From contig CM051033.1 of the NCBI GenBank assembly GCA_027627225.1, forward strand, positions 47,270,016-47,334,015: DNA of 64,000 nucleotides, given 5' to 3'. Shown piece after piece: positions 1 through 11,100 of the stretch; the stretch's first letter is position 1; every line of letters begins with the position of its first letter. This stretch comes from Congeria kusceri. Taxonomy: Eukaryota > Mollusca > Bivalvia > Myida > Dreissenidae. The notes beneath the pieces were generated by a model. That model was not told the DNA's origin, searched no databases, and saw only the letters and a list, made by a program, of their open reading frames with translations. The translations under genes were made by a program, and so were the position numbers.

Positions 1-140
1 CAACGAGATAAGAGATCGTTCCCACGACTTAATATGTCGTGGGAACGACATAATTATGCCGTTCCCACGAGATACGATGTCGTTCCCACGAGATAAGATC
101 TCGTTCCCTCGACTTAAAATGTCGTGGGAACGACATAAAT
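1..140. repeat. Cluster of inverted TCGTGGGAACGA motifs
   Basis: The motif TCGTGGGAACGA or its complement TCGTTCCCACGA occurs about six times in 140 bases, in both orientations, separated by short AT-rich links. The arrangement can fold into several alternative hairpins. It is cut by the left edge of the window, so the full element is not visible. No coding potential is seen. Confidence 0.6.
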
Positions 141-179
141 AAAAACATGCACATGTCACATCTATGCCACCGTAGTGAA

Positions 180-887
180 CAGTGTTGTTTTTCTAGTCAA
201 TTGGGGGCCGAAATAGGGACCCATTCAGATTGCAATAAAAAGTATATTTGTTCACGTTTTTTTGAAACCAAAGTTCACAACTAGTTACTACAAGCAAGTT
301 TACGTCTGACTTTTTGTGTACTTTATTTTTATTCCATGCCTGACTCCGCGAAACCTCTAAATCAGCTGTCAGACACAATGATTTGTAAAGTATACACCAG
401 ATGTTGAAAACATTATATATTCTGTTAAATAATTGATAATTATTTATTTATTTGGCATACAGTAATGCATTCAGTTAATTGTTGCAGTAATAATTCCTTT
501 ACTTATTAAACAAAAGTATAACTAGCATTAGATATGTGTAAGGTATGTGATGAATTTTGTCAGACACCCTCATTTTTTTGTCAGATATGATTATGTCTGA
601 CAGGTTTCGCATTGTCTGCCCAGCATAGGTTTTTGTCCGGTTTGATTAAGAAATGAAAGATGTTTATATGAAAAGGCATACTAGTACAGTAACACTTTAA
701 TATAATTCAACATTTCAAATTGGTTACAACATTGTGTAATTCAACCTTCATATAATAACTTCTTGCACAATGGATGGACATTTTATTTCACAAACAATGG
801 TATTACGGCGCTAATTTTCATAGGATATTTTAAACTTTGAATGAGGGCCCTATTTCGGCCCCACATTAGCTTAAAAAACCACTGCCA
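180..887. mobile_element. Non-autonomous element with long imperfect terminal inverted repeats
   Basis: The left end (core GGGGCCGAAATAGGG at 204-218) is repeated in inverse near the right end (core CCCTATTTCGGCCCC at 848-862). The similarity extends outward on both sides to about 180 and 887, giving imperfect terminal inverted repeats of roughly 45 bases. No transposase reading frame lies between them. A smaller terminal-repeat element occupies 348-610 inside it, so this looks like a MITE-type element with a nested insertion. Confidence 0.55.
348..610 (+). mobile_element. Small TIR element (GCGAAACCT...GTCTGACAGGTTTCGC), copy 1
   Basis: This 263-bp segment starts with GCGAAACCT and ends with GTCTGACAGGTTTCGC, with repeated GTCAGAC/GTCTGAC motifs just inside both ends. 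Its interior matches the segments at 1378-1627 and, in reverse orientation, 42614-42876, including the part around TTGTTGCAGTAATAATTCC in copies 1 and 3. It is non-coding and interpreted as a MITE. Confidence 0.6.
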
Positions 888-1377
888 AAAAGTATGTTCT
901 GTCATGATAACTAAAATAACAAAAGGAACAAAATTATGAAGCTGCCGCTTTTTATATATGTATTATTCCCATTAATTATATTGTCAGAATAATCAACATT
1001 ATTGGTGTGAGGGCATCTATACAACCTGTGACTGCAACGTGGAGTGTAACCCCTTGGGGCTATACATCTGCTTCACAAATAGTCACTGGCTCCATGGTTA
1101 ATAACAATAACACACCTATCAATATTTTCACCCAGGGTGCGGGGAGCGGCGGGCTGACCCAGGGAAATTTGACTAATTATATTTCTTGGGGTCTAATTCC
1201 CTACCCTAGAACCAAGCATTTTTGTTTAAATCCCCATGGTGATGCTTGGTGTATCAAATGGCCCGGGAGGGCCGGTCCAATATTACCGGAATCTAAAATC
1301 CAACCAAAATCTATTTCCCATGATAGATTTGCAGAACAGAAAACTTCAGAAGGTATTGAATGTTACCAACAGACTAC
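888..1377. other. Unassigned spacer
   Basis: A 127-codon open frame runs at 1007-1390, but I recognise no domain in it, it has no visible splice or promoter context, and it runs into the repeat that starts near 1378. A CCCGGGAGGGCC GC-rich patch lies near 1261. No gene is supported here. Confidence 0.4.
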
Positions 1378-1627
1378 GCAAAACTTCTAAATCTGATGTC
1401 AGACACATTAATTTATAAGCTGTATAGACTACCACATATTTAAACATGACAAACACTGTTAAATAAACGATTAAAATCCAATAATTTTACACGCAACCAA
1501 ATGTTTCAGTTATACACCCATTATTCATTAAAATGAGTCATATTAGTATATAATAATCATGAAAAAAGTGTTAAGTTTTTGTTTCAGACATCCTCATTTT
1601 TTGGCAGCTATATCTGACAGGTTTCGT
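1378..1627 (+). mobile_element. Small TIR element, diverged copy 2
   Basis: This is a diverged relative of the 348-610 element in the same orientation. It keeps the left end (GCAAAACTT), the TCAGACAC motif, the conserved interior order and the right end CTGACAGGTTTCGT. It is more decayed than copies 1 and 3. Confidence 0.5.
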
Positions 1628-1680
1628 GTTGTCTGGTTACCAAAGTCATTTTGATTCGCTTCTCAGTATCACCAAGACTC

Positions 1681-1864
1681 TGCGAAACCTGTCAGACAGA
1701 CAAATCTGACAAAAAATTACAATGTCTGTCAAAAACTTGGGGGTCATCAGATACAATGTCTGACAAGAAATTTGAAAATTTCACAGGTAGCAAGCATGTG
1801 TGTCTGACAGATTGACCAAATGTCTGACAAGATTCGAACCTGATAAGACAATGCGTCTGACAGG
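1681..1864. repeat. GTCTGAC/GTCAGAC inverted-repeat cluster
   Basis: The stretch begins TGCGAAACCTGTCAGACAG and ends GCGTCTGACAGG, the same termini as the neighbouring small element. It contains about seven GTCTGAC-type motifs in both orientations but lacks that element's interior. It may be a rearranged or internally deleted family member. Confidence 0.4.
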
Positions 1865-2584
1865 CCCTTCTGAGTTTTCGCGGGCTCTGATACCACCCAT
1901 GCACTTTGTGGGTAGCGCCCGACAGTATACCTTAAATGTAAGCCAAAGGTATATGCCAACCAATATAAGAATGATTGTTTTATCATTCATTGAGCAAACT
2001 AGAGCAAACCATGTAAAATCTGAATAAACGCAAATTTATGAACTGGAACAACAAGAGAACTTAACTCATCTAATTATATGATATGATCCATTATAACATG
2101 TAGTTAAAAACGAGTTAATATGCTTACATATTTCTTCATTGAAATTCTAGGAAGGCCATACGTGTTGTTAGCTGTTTGCGTAAGCTGCAGTTGCTGTACG
2201 CTCGGTCTTAAACGACGCAAAACATTTCTCGTCATGGTCGCCATCTTTATCTCTTTGCAGTCTCTTTTAACTTCGGAAGTGTCGTAACGATGACGTCAGG
2301 ATTATGTCGTGACGTCATGAATTTCACTCTTGTTACAGCTCCAGTGGCACATTTTGTTGGATTTTTTTCCAAACTGTTCTGTGTCAACGCAAAGTACAGA
2401 AGTAGTTTTACATTTTTTTGTTATTTTTAGGTAAGCCTATATTTATTTGTCAATTTACAGTATGATTAATAAGACGATCATGTAGTCCATTTAATTGTAC
2501 GCAGATGGGCAAAGTTGCTGAAACCATTGTCTAATGAGCTAACCGTTGGAGCAGGCTTATTATTGGCGGGAGATCGTTGCCGGG
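1865..2584. other. Unassigned spacer
   Basis: AT-rich DNA with no recognisable gene. TGACGTCA-type sites occur near 2291 and 2310. Small open frames here lack recognisable motifs. Confidence 0.3.
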
Positions 2585-3440
2585 GCATAACTTTGTCCAG
2601 AATGGATGGATTTTCAAATAACGTGGCAGAAGTGAAAAGCATGATGAGACGGAGTGTCGCGCGCAAAGAACCAGGTCCATAGGTCCAAGGTCAAGGTCAC
2701 AATTCAAAGTCAAAGGTCAAGTATAGGAAATCAATCATTAACGCGTTGTCCGGAGCCTAACTTTGTCCAGCATGGATGAATTTTCAAATGACTTGGCAGA
2801 AGTGATAAACAGGATGAGACGGAGTGTCGCGCGCAAGAACCAGGTTCCAAGGTCACAGCCCAAAGTCAAAGGTCAAATATTGAAAATCAATCCAAAACAC
2901 TTTGTCCAGAGCATAACTTGGTCCAGCATGGCTACATTTTCAAATGACTTGACAGAAGTGATAAGCATGGTGAGACGGTGTGTCGCGCGCAAGAACCAGG
3001 TTCCTAGGTCAAAGGTCAAGGTCACAATTCCAGGTCAAATATAAGAAATCAACCCTTACCAAATGTCCGGAGCGTATCTTTGTCTACCATGGATGGATTT
3101 TCAAATAACTTAACAGAAGTGATAAGCATGAAGACAGCATGTCGTGCGCAAGAACCGGTCAAGGTCACAATTCAAGGTCAAATATAAGAAATCTATCCTT
3201 AACACTTTGTCCAGAGCATAACGTTGTCAAACATGGATGGAGTTTCAAATAAATTGGCAGAAGTGGTGAGCATTGTTAGACGGCGTGTCGCTTGCAAGAA
3301 CCAGGTCTCTAGGTACAAGGTCAAGGTCACAGTTCAAAGTCAAATGTCAAATATAAGAAATCAATTCTTAACACTTTGTCCGTAGCACATCTATATTGTT
3401 GAGCATGGACGGATTTTCAAATAACTTGGCAGAAGGTTAC
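2585..3440. repeat. Tandem array, ~160-bp unit rich in AGGTCA
   Basis: About five and a half units of 142-171 bases. Each contains CTTTGTCCAGCATGGATG, TTTTCAAATAACTTGGCAGA, a TGTCGCGCGCAAGAACCAGG box, and then repeated AAGGTCAAGGTCA. Units differ by small indels and substitutions, so this is an old array. A degenerate relative (GCACGCAAAAGCCAAGTCC followed by AAGGTCAAGGTGACA) occurs near 3920-3960. Confidence 0.75.
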
Positions 3441-4714
3441 GCATGAGCAAATAAACTTCTTTGTTTCATATACAATATTCAATGTTTGATCCCAATTTTC
3501 ACCATAACCAAGCTACTTTCCAATATATCACCATACATTATTGGAAAGATAAGGTCATAATCTTTTGAAAAAACAGCATAAAAATTATTTACGTTGTAAC
3601 TGAAATATTTACCTTAGAATAAACACACCGGTTTTGACCGGCGTGGCGGCTGTCATTTTGCGCATGAATACATGGGCCAAAAGTTATGATGCTGGGAACC
3701 ACTAAGACAACGTAGTGCACAAAACAGGCTCTTTTTTTTCTGATTGCTTACATATATACCTTTAAAATGATACCAAAACATTACATTTAAACTATATTTT
3801 AAAAATCATTTGCCTCATGCACTGAACCATATGTGCTTATTATCTAATTGTAACCCTGAGGATGTGACTTCCGTTTTGGGGTTATTAGACCAGTGATACG
3901 CTTTGTAAGATAGTGTGTTGCACGCAAAAGCCAAGTCCCTCATCCAAGGTCAAGGTGACATTTTTTTTTAATTGTTTTCTCCTTAGTTGTTGAATCCTTA
4001 TCCCTAAACATCTCCTTTGACGGGCGTATTTTTGTGTCTATGGCACTCTTGTTTTAAGTTCATTTACTTTTTCTGATTTGCATAATCAATAATTAATGTT
4101 TTGAGCAAATGGCTACTGAACTTTCTTCAAGACGAAAATGTTCTTGTTCCAGCAATTCATGCAGACGGATCTTATCTACAGTAAATTAATACCACATATA
4201 TAAATAGACTGCAATGTAGGAATAAACGGTTGGCATTCTAATACTGTTTAATTTTATTAGGTTATATATGGAGGGGTAATTACCGTCAACCTGCGGGATG
4301 CTTACGCTCCTCACCACGTGGCCAACATAGACGCACAAGTTAACGTCCGCGACGGAGTTCTGCTAACGTCAGCGGACCGCTCGGGTACTTACCGGTAGAT
4401 CAAGATCTAGATTTAGATCTGCAGATCAATTGCTTGAATAGGTCGACGGGGAATGGGTCTTGTATAGAATCTAGCGTAAACGGGCGTAACTAGGCGTATT
4501 TATAACGTAACGTTCTACTAGGATTTACAGAAGAAATACGTAAAATATCAAATACTGTATAAACCGAGGCGAAACAGTGGTTAGATATGATAACAACACT
4601 TTTACATTACATAATAAAACTGCATACTACTTAATTAGATTTTGCGTGGCTTTGTAAAAATCATTTCTGATCGTTAAAGAAATTACTGGTAAGTTAATAC
4701 AAAACTATTGTTCC
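3441..4714. other. Unassigned AT-rich spacer
   Basis: No reading frame or RNA gene is recognisable. The stretch includes a lone degenerate AGGTCA-array fragment near 3900-3960 and a short GC-richer patch near 4290-4400. Confidence 0.3.
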
Positions 4715-4796
4715 GCATATATGCACGGAATCCGCCTTGTTACGCGCCAGGCATGGCATATATGCACGGAATCCGCCTTGTTACGCGCCAGGCATG
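4715..4796. repeat. Perfect 41-bp tandem duplication
   Basis: The 41-base segment beginning GCATATATGCACGGAATCC and ending GCGCCAGGCATG is present twice head to tail with no visible difference. This indicates a recent duplication. Its function is unknown. Confidence 0.8.
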
Positions 4797-4894
4797 GGCA
4801 CTAATCGCCCACAATTATTTGTAGGTTCCTGTGAGCGAACTAACAATAACTGCATGGTTGGAATGACGATGATATCGATGGTGCAAATATTTTA

Positions 4895-5129
4895 TATACT
4901 CAACAAAAAAGAAAATATCCACCAATATACATTTATGGTTTTCGATACTTGTATGTAATATTTAAACACAAAATAAAGTCATTGTAGCGTTGAGAATCTA
5001 CCAATAAAGTGCTTAAATATTGAAAGGTGATTAAAGTTACATTGACTTTATTTTGTGTTTAAATATTACATACAAGTATCAAAAAACAATAAAAATATTA
5101 AGTGGATACTTTCTTTTCTGTTGAGTATA
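4895..5129. repeat. Foldback with ~88-bp arms
   Basis: Bases 4895-4982 reappear as their reverse complement at 5042-5129 with about 90 percent identity by eye. Both arms share TTTAAACACAAAATAAAGTC or its complement and the ATACTCAAC end. The loop is about 60 bases. It can form a long hairpin if transcribed. It is probably a foldback or MITE-type element. Confidence 0.75.
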
Positions 5130-5204
5130 CATTGCATGCGAACATATGATTTCAACACGTTTTGTTTGAGATATGATTTTAACATTTGGGATTTTTTGCT
5201 TGTT

Positions 5205-5365
5205 CTTATAAACTATATTATTTTTAACGCATGCACACTAACTATAGAATTTCATACCTTTTGCAGATGTTTTGCTTCAGATATGTTGCTTGTCCTTATA
5301 CATTGTCTTGTTTATAACGCATGTGTACTAACTAAAACTTCATCCCTTTTGCAGATATGTTTTGC
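5205..5365. repeat. Diverged direct duplication with splice-acceptor-like ends
   Basis: Two diverged copies of a ~80-base segment share CTTGTYCTTATA, ACGCATG, ACTAACTA and CTTTTGCAGAT. Each ends in a pyrimidine-rich TTTTGCAG that resembles a 3' splice site, but no coding exon follows. Confidence 0.4.
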
Positions 5366-5477
5366 ACAGTTTGGATTTCTGTGTGTTTCACACGTTTCAT
5401 AAATTAGTGATTTCAAGTGTAAATGTACAGAGTGCTATTTCAATCTCATTAAAATCAAAAATGATTTGATTGCTATT

Positions 5478-5690
5478 AGCCGATCTAAGCGGTTTACCAG
5501 TACTAAGTGCACATACCTATGCAAGTAACTGACAACTTCCCTACTTCAATCAGAGATAGGGGGAGAAGGCCGCATAAATAATTTCGTGACCAATCCCCAC
5601 ACAAGTATATAAATGTGGCCGGACTGGGGTTCTAACTCACGATCCCCGGATCGACAGTCCAGCGCTCTACCAACTGAGCTAACCGGGCCG
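5478..5690 (-). mobile_element. tRNA-derived SINE, full-head copy
   Basis: Read on the minus strand, the element starts with a tRNA-like head. It has a GTTAGCTCAGTTGGTAGAGC D-arm with RNA polymerase III A box, an anticodon arm CTGGA-CTGTCGA-TCCGG (loop GTC, as in tRNA-Asp), and a B-box-like stretch mutated to GAGTTAGAACCCC. The T stem is poorly paired, which argues against a working tRNA. The body continues through CCCTACTTCAATCAGAG-type sequence (complement) to GGTAAACCGCTTAGATCGG. The same body is found in direct orientation at 31047-31218. Confidence 0.75.
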
Positions 5691-5949
5691 GGCTGAAGCC
5701 CGTAGAAATATACAGGGTGAAAAGCTGCAGGGATGCTACCTTTCCGATTGTGTGTTTTAGTTGATATACAACGTCTTTTTTATTTGTAGACATTCTTCAG
5801 CATATCTTACTTTTATCACAATTTCCTTCCTCACGTTGCAGGCGTTGAACCTACACCACATATGGCGGATACACATTCATGATTTAGAAACTCCAACATT
5901 TTCATAGAAACAGCAATATGCGAGTACATGTAATATGTTTCCCTCGACC

Positions 5950-7452
5950 TTTCCTAACAAACACACAATAACGCGCACAACAACGCGCACAATAACGCAC
6001 ACAACAACGCTCACAACAACGCGCACAACAACGCGCACAATAACGCGCACAACAACGCGCACAATAACGCGCACAACAACGCGCACAATAACGCACACAA
6101 CAACGCGCACAACAACGCGCACAATAACGCGCACAACAACGCGCACAATAACGCGCACAACAACGCGCACAATAACGCGCACAACAACGCGAACAACAAC
6201 GCGCACAACAACGCACATAATAACGCACACAACAACGCGCACAATAACGCACACAATAACGCGCACAATAACGCGCACAACAACGCGCACAATAACGCAC
6301 ACAACAACGCGCACAATAACGCACACAATAACGCGCACAATAACGCACACAATAACGCACACAATAACGCACACAATAACGCGCACAATAACGCGCACAA
6401 TAACGCACACAATAACGCACACAATAACGCACACAATAACGCGCACAATAACGCATCCGCGCGCACAATAACGCACACAATAACGCACACAATAACGCGC
6501 ACAAGAACGCACACAATAACGCGCACAATAACGCGCACAATAACGCGCACAATAACGCACACAATAACGCGCACAATAACGCACACAATAACGCACACAA
6601 TAACGCTCGCAATAACGCGCACAATAACGCGCACAACAACGCGCACAATAACGCGCACAACAACGCGCACAACAACGCGCACAATAACGCGCACAACAAC
6701 GCGCACAATAACGCGCACAATAACGCGCACAACAACGCGCACAATAACGCATCCGCGCACACAATAACGCACACAGTGACGCGCACAATAACGCACACAA
6801 CAACGCGCACAATAACGCGCACAACAACGCGCACAATAACGCGCACAACAACGCGCACAATAACGCACACAACAACGCGCACAATAACGCGCACAACAAC
6901 GCGCACAATAACGCGCACAACAACGCGCACAACAACGCGCACAATAACGCATCCGCGCACACAATAACGCACACAACAACGCGCACAATAACGCACACAA
7001 TAACGCGCATAATAACGCGCACAACAACGCGCACAATAACGCGCACAACAACGCGCACAATAACGCGCACAACAACGCGCACAATAACGCGCACAACAAC
7101 GCGCACAATAACGCGCAAAACAACGCGCACAATAACGCGCACAACAACGCGCACAATAACGCGCACAACAACGCGCACAATAACGCACACAATAACGCGC
7201 ACAATAACGCGCACAACAACGCGCACAATAACGCGCACAATAACGCGCACAACAACGCGCACAATAACGCACACAATAACGCGCACAATAACGCGCACAA
7301 TAACGCGCACAATAACGCGCACAATAACGCGCACAATAACGCACACAATAACGCGCACAATAACGCACACAATAACGCACACAATAACGCGCACAATAAC
7401 GCGCACAAAAACGCGCACAATAACGCGCACAATAACGCATCCGCGCACAAAA
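5950..7452. repeat. 12-bp minisatellite AACGCGCACAAY with block structure
   Basis: About 120 copies of a 12-base unit, AACGCGCACAAT or AACGCGCACAAC, with GCGC often replaced by GCAC. The array is cut into four blocks (about 490, 300, 200 and 490 bases). Each block ends in the same punctuation, AACGCATCCGCGCAC, near 6453, 6749, 6949 and 7437. Because the unit length is a multiple of three and contains no stop on the minus strand, long open frames appear in all three minus frames; these are by-products of the repeat. Confidence 0.9.
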
Positions 7453-7839
7453 TCTCAGTCTCAGTAGCGTTCATTATCTTCTTTACATAAAAATGTATCA
7501 GATGGAAACCACTTATGAAAATTACGTACGAAGCATCGTTTTTAACAGCCAAACATTTGTGTTGTCAATGGAACAGAACGGAACAGAAAGATAAACGTTT
7601 TCAAGTTTTGCATATTGATGCATCGATAGTAGTATCTACATACATGTCAGGCACGTAGTTAAAAATACATGTAATCAAATGGGTTATTTTAGCGGAACAA
7701 ATGTGTCTGTATTTGTGATAAGTGAAGGTACTGCTATGTGCCGTGTCACCCTAATTTCGTGGGTCTTATTTACGTTTGTGACGCATGCGTGTTAATACAT
7801 TATGTTATCTCACCACTGAGTTGGTTTAGTTTAAACATA
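7453..7839. other. Unassigned spacer
   Basis: Unique-looking AT-rich sequence between the minisatellite and the presumed 3' end of the minus-strand LINE. No gene or RNA is recognisable. Confidence 0.3.
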
Positions 7840-8193
7840 TTTTATTTTCATAATGAAGTACAAGTACAAATGACATTTATACATACATAAATTATTTATC
7901 GATACATTCATATGAAAAAAGGGTAGGACCTAAAGTTCTAACAACATTATATGTGGTCTTTCCCTGTGTGATTTAATTACGTGTTTCGGGCGATGTATGT
8001 AATTTTGAACGAGTCACAAGTACGCTCAAATATGAAAATAAACATATATGAATAGCAAATAAAAAGAAAAGCAATCTAATAAACTGTACGAGAAATTAAT
8101 AATCATGAAAGGCAAACTAAATTGGGGGAAAAAAAACAAAACAAAACGAGTCCTGTCCATCATATAACAAGTCAAGCTTTAACTACTGCAAGA

Positions 8194-11100
8194 TTATGAA
8201 AAACGCTTTGTCGTCTTAATAAATTGTTGGACATTTAGAAAAATTTTGCAGTTTGCATCATGATCAAAACTACTATTACCAAAAAGAATAGTATCACAGT
8301 TTAATGGTTCTATAGATTGTAACTTAGCGAAAAAAATTGTACGTTGTGCAGTAAATAGTGAGCAAGTAAAAAAGTAGTGGTAAACCGATTCAACTTCACC
8401 ACAAATACATAAAGGCGAAGGTTCCAATTTGTTGTTATATAAGTGTAGTTTTAAGTTGCTACAATTATTTCTTAGTCTGGCGTGTATAATTGATGTTTTT
8501 CTATCACCAACGAAGTAATATGCTGGTGTTTCGCGATTTCTTAACATTAATTGTTTTAAAGCGGTTTTGAATTGCAAGAGAGAAGTACACGTTTTAATTT
8601 CATTATTTAAATTGTTCCATAGGTCGATAGCCGACGGTATGAAAGATCGCGAATAGAGTTCGGTGCGTCTTGATACTATAACATAATCGTTTGCATTTCT
8701 AAGATTTCTAGTAGATTGTTGAAAAACAGTTTCTGGTAATAAATTCATTAAGTAACTGGGACATAGACCATTATGTAATTTGTACATATAAGTTAGTTTA
8801 AGATATTTTCGACGTTCTGATAACCTATGCCAGCTGATTTCAGAATACAAATTAGTCAATGAAACAGATTTTGTAAGCCCGGTTACTATTCTAGCCGCTT
8901 CGTTCTGAATTTTTTCTAAACTTTCTTTTTCGTACATTGCACAACCATCCCAAACGACACATGCGTACTCTAATAGTGGTCTTAAATGTGAAATATAAAT
9001 TTGGTTCAACGTCTTTCTAGAGATCATGTATTTTAGTTTGCGCATGATGCCAAGCACTTTTGATGATGATTTGACTAAACTGGAGACATGATCGTGCCAT
9101 TTACCATTAGCGCTGAATGTGAGACCAAGATGTTTGTGATTTTCAACAAATTGAACAGGCACATTATTAAAAACAAGATGTGGGACGGGAATTGATGATT
9201 GTGTTGTGAATAGAATTGCCTCGGTTTTTTGTGGATTAAAGTCTACAAGCCATCTTTTTGCCCAGGTGTTAATAACACTTAAATCATGGTTGAGTACCAT
9301 TTCAAGTTCGGTCGAATTTGAACAAGTATATGAAAGGGATGTGTCATCTGCAAACAGACGAGAGATACTTTGAAGGTTTTGTACAATATCGTTTACATAA
9401 ACAAGAAAAAATAGAGGACCAAGGACAGAGCCTTGAGGAACACCAGCGTTTATTTCTAGCGCCTGAGAAGTAGAATCCCCGACAAAAACTTGCTGTTTTC
9501 GACTACTTAAATAACTTTCGATCCATTTAAGTAAATTACTGTTAAAACCATTTTGTTTTAATTTGAAGAGTAAACCCTTGTGCCATACTCGGTCAAATGC
9601 CTTAGAAATGTCACAGAATACCATGCATGTGAATTTCCTTTCATCAATACCTTTTGCTATTTGATGAAATATATCAATTAATTGAGAAACAGTTGAATGA
9701 CCTTTAAGAAAACCCGATTGGTTAGAATACAGCAAGTTATTACCAACTAAATGATTGTATAAATGTTTGTAAACAACTCTCTCCATAAGCTTGCCTACAC
9801 AACTCAAAAGCGAAATTGGCCGGTAATTAGATGGTAAGTTAGGATCACCCTTTTTAAATAATGGCATCACTATAGCTGACTTCCATGAGTTTGGAAATGT
9901 ACATTCATCTAATGATTTGTTGAATAAAATACATAAGGGCTTGGAAATAGAGTGACAAGTTTTCTTTAAAACTAGATGACTAACAAGGTCTCCGCCTACA
10001 GCTTTGTTTGTAAATAAACATTTGATAATATCTATGATTTCTGATTCGGAAACTGAAACATTTTGCATGGTTTCATTGGCAAGATTGATAAATGGGGGTA
10101 GGACTCCAGTCAAGTCATCTAATGAGGATATTGAGACGAAATAATTGTTTAAACAGTTTGCTTTCTGGGTATTTGACATATGTATAATTAGATTGCCATC
10201 AGAATCAGTCGATTGTAGTGGCGGTATGGTATCAGAGTGAGAACTCATTTTCATGAGTTGTTTTAAAGTTTTCCAATATTTTTTTGGATTTGATGAGTTA
10301 AAATCGGTAAGAGATGTTTCAAGGTTTGCATGGAATTGTTCTTTAGCTTGTTTAATCATATTGCTAACTTTATTTCGAATTTGCTTGTATTTGTTCCAGT
10401 TATTTGCGGTAGGGTTATTAATAGATATATGTTTGAGTCTGTCCCGTTTACGAGATAACGTTCTTATCTGAGAATCATACCACGGTTTGTCATTAGGCCT
10501 AACTGTAACTAGTTTATGTGGAATACAAAGTTTCATGAGTTCAATAAGTTTTTTTGTAAACAACATGGTAGCCTCGTGAACATTGGTCTCTCGAATAAAA
10601 TTCCAGTTTGTATCGGAAATAAGATTGTTAAGGCGCTCAAAGTCAGCATATTTGTACAACCAAACGTGTCTTTGACTTGGTTTACAATTAATAACGGGAG
10701 TTTTAAAATGAATAGCCGTTGCATGATGATCACTTATGGATTGCGGGATATTAATTACTTCACAGTCTAAACAGGTCAGATTGTCTGAAATTATAATCGG
10801 ATCAATTAACGTAGACGTATTGGCCGTGACCCGTGTAGCTTGAGTGATGACGTTACGCAGGTTGTACAAGGATAAGGTCTGAGAAAGACGTGTGTTGTTT
10901 TTCAGTTGATCTTCATTTATGTCCCCTAACATAATAATGTTAGGGTTAGCATCTAGCGCTTTATCAATCATGATATCAAGATTATCCCAAAATAAAACAT
11001 CACTGTTTGGCGGGCGGTAAAAGCAGCATATCAAAGTGACCAAATTTTTAAGTTTGATCTCTAACCATATTGAATGTACTTGCGGATTTTCTAGTTCAAA

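Noticed and set aside
1007..1390. A 127-codon open frame
   Set aside because: No recognisable domain or splice context, and its end runs into a repeat; likely chance.
5625..5692. A functional tRNA-Asp gene on the minus strand
   Set aside because: The T stem does not pair well, the B box has a substitution, and the sequence continues into a body shared with another SINE copy at 31047-31218.
5877..7552. Open frames of more than 500 codons in all three minus frames, with plus-strand frames as well
   Set aside because: They are translations of the 12-base minisatellite (repeats such as CALL, ARYC or RVIV). The unit is a multiple of three without stops, so length carries no coding evidence.
10253..10770. 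Plus-strand and offset frames within the LINE
   Set aside because: They are shadows of the 1138-residue minus-strand ORF2, which has all catalytic motifs.
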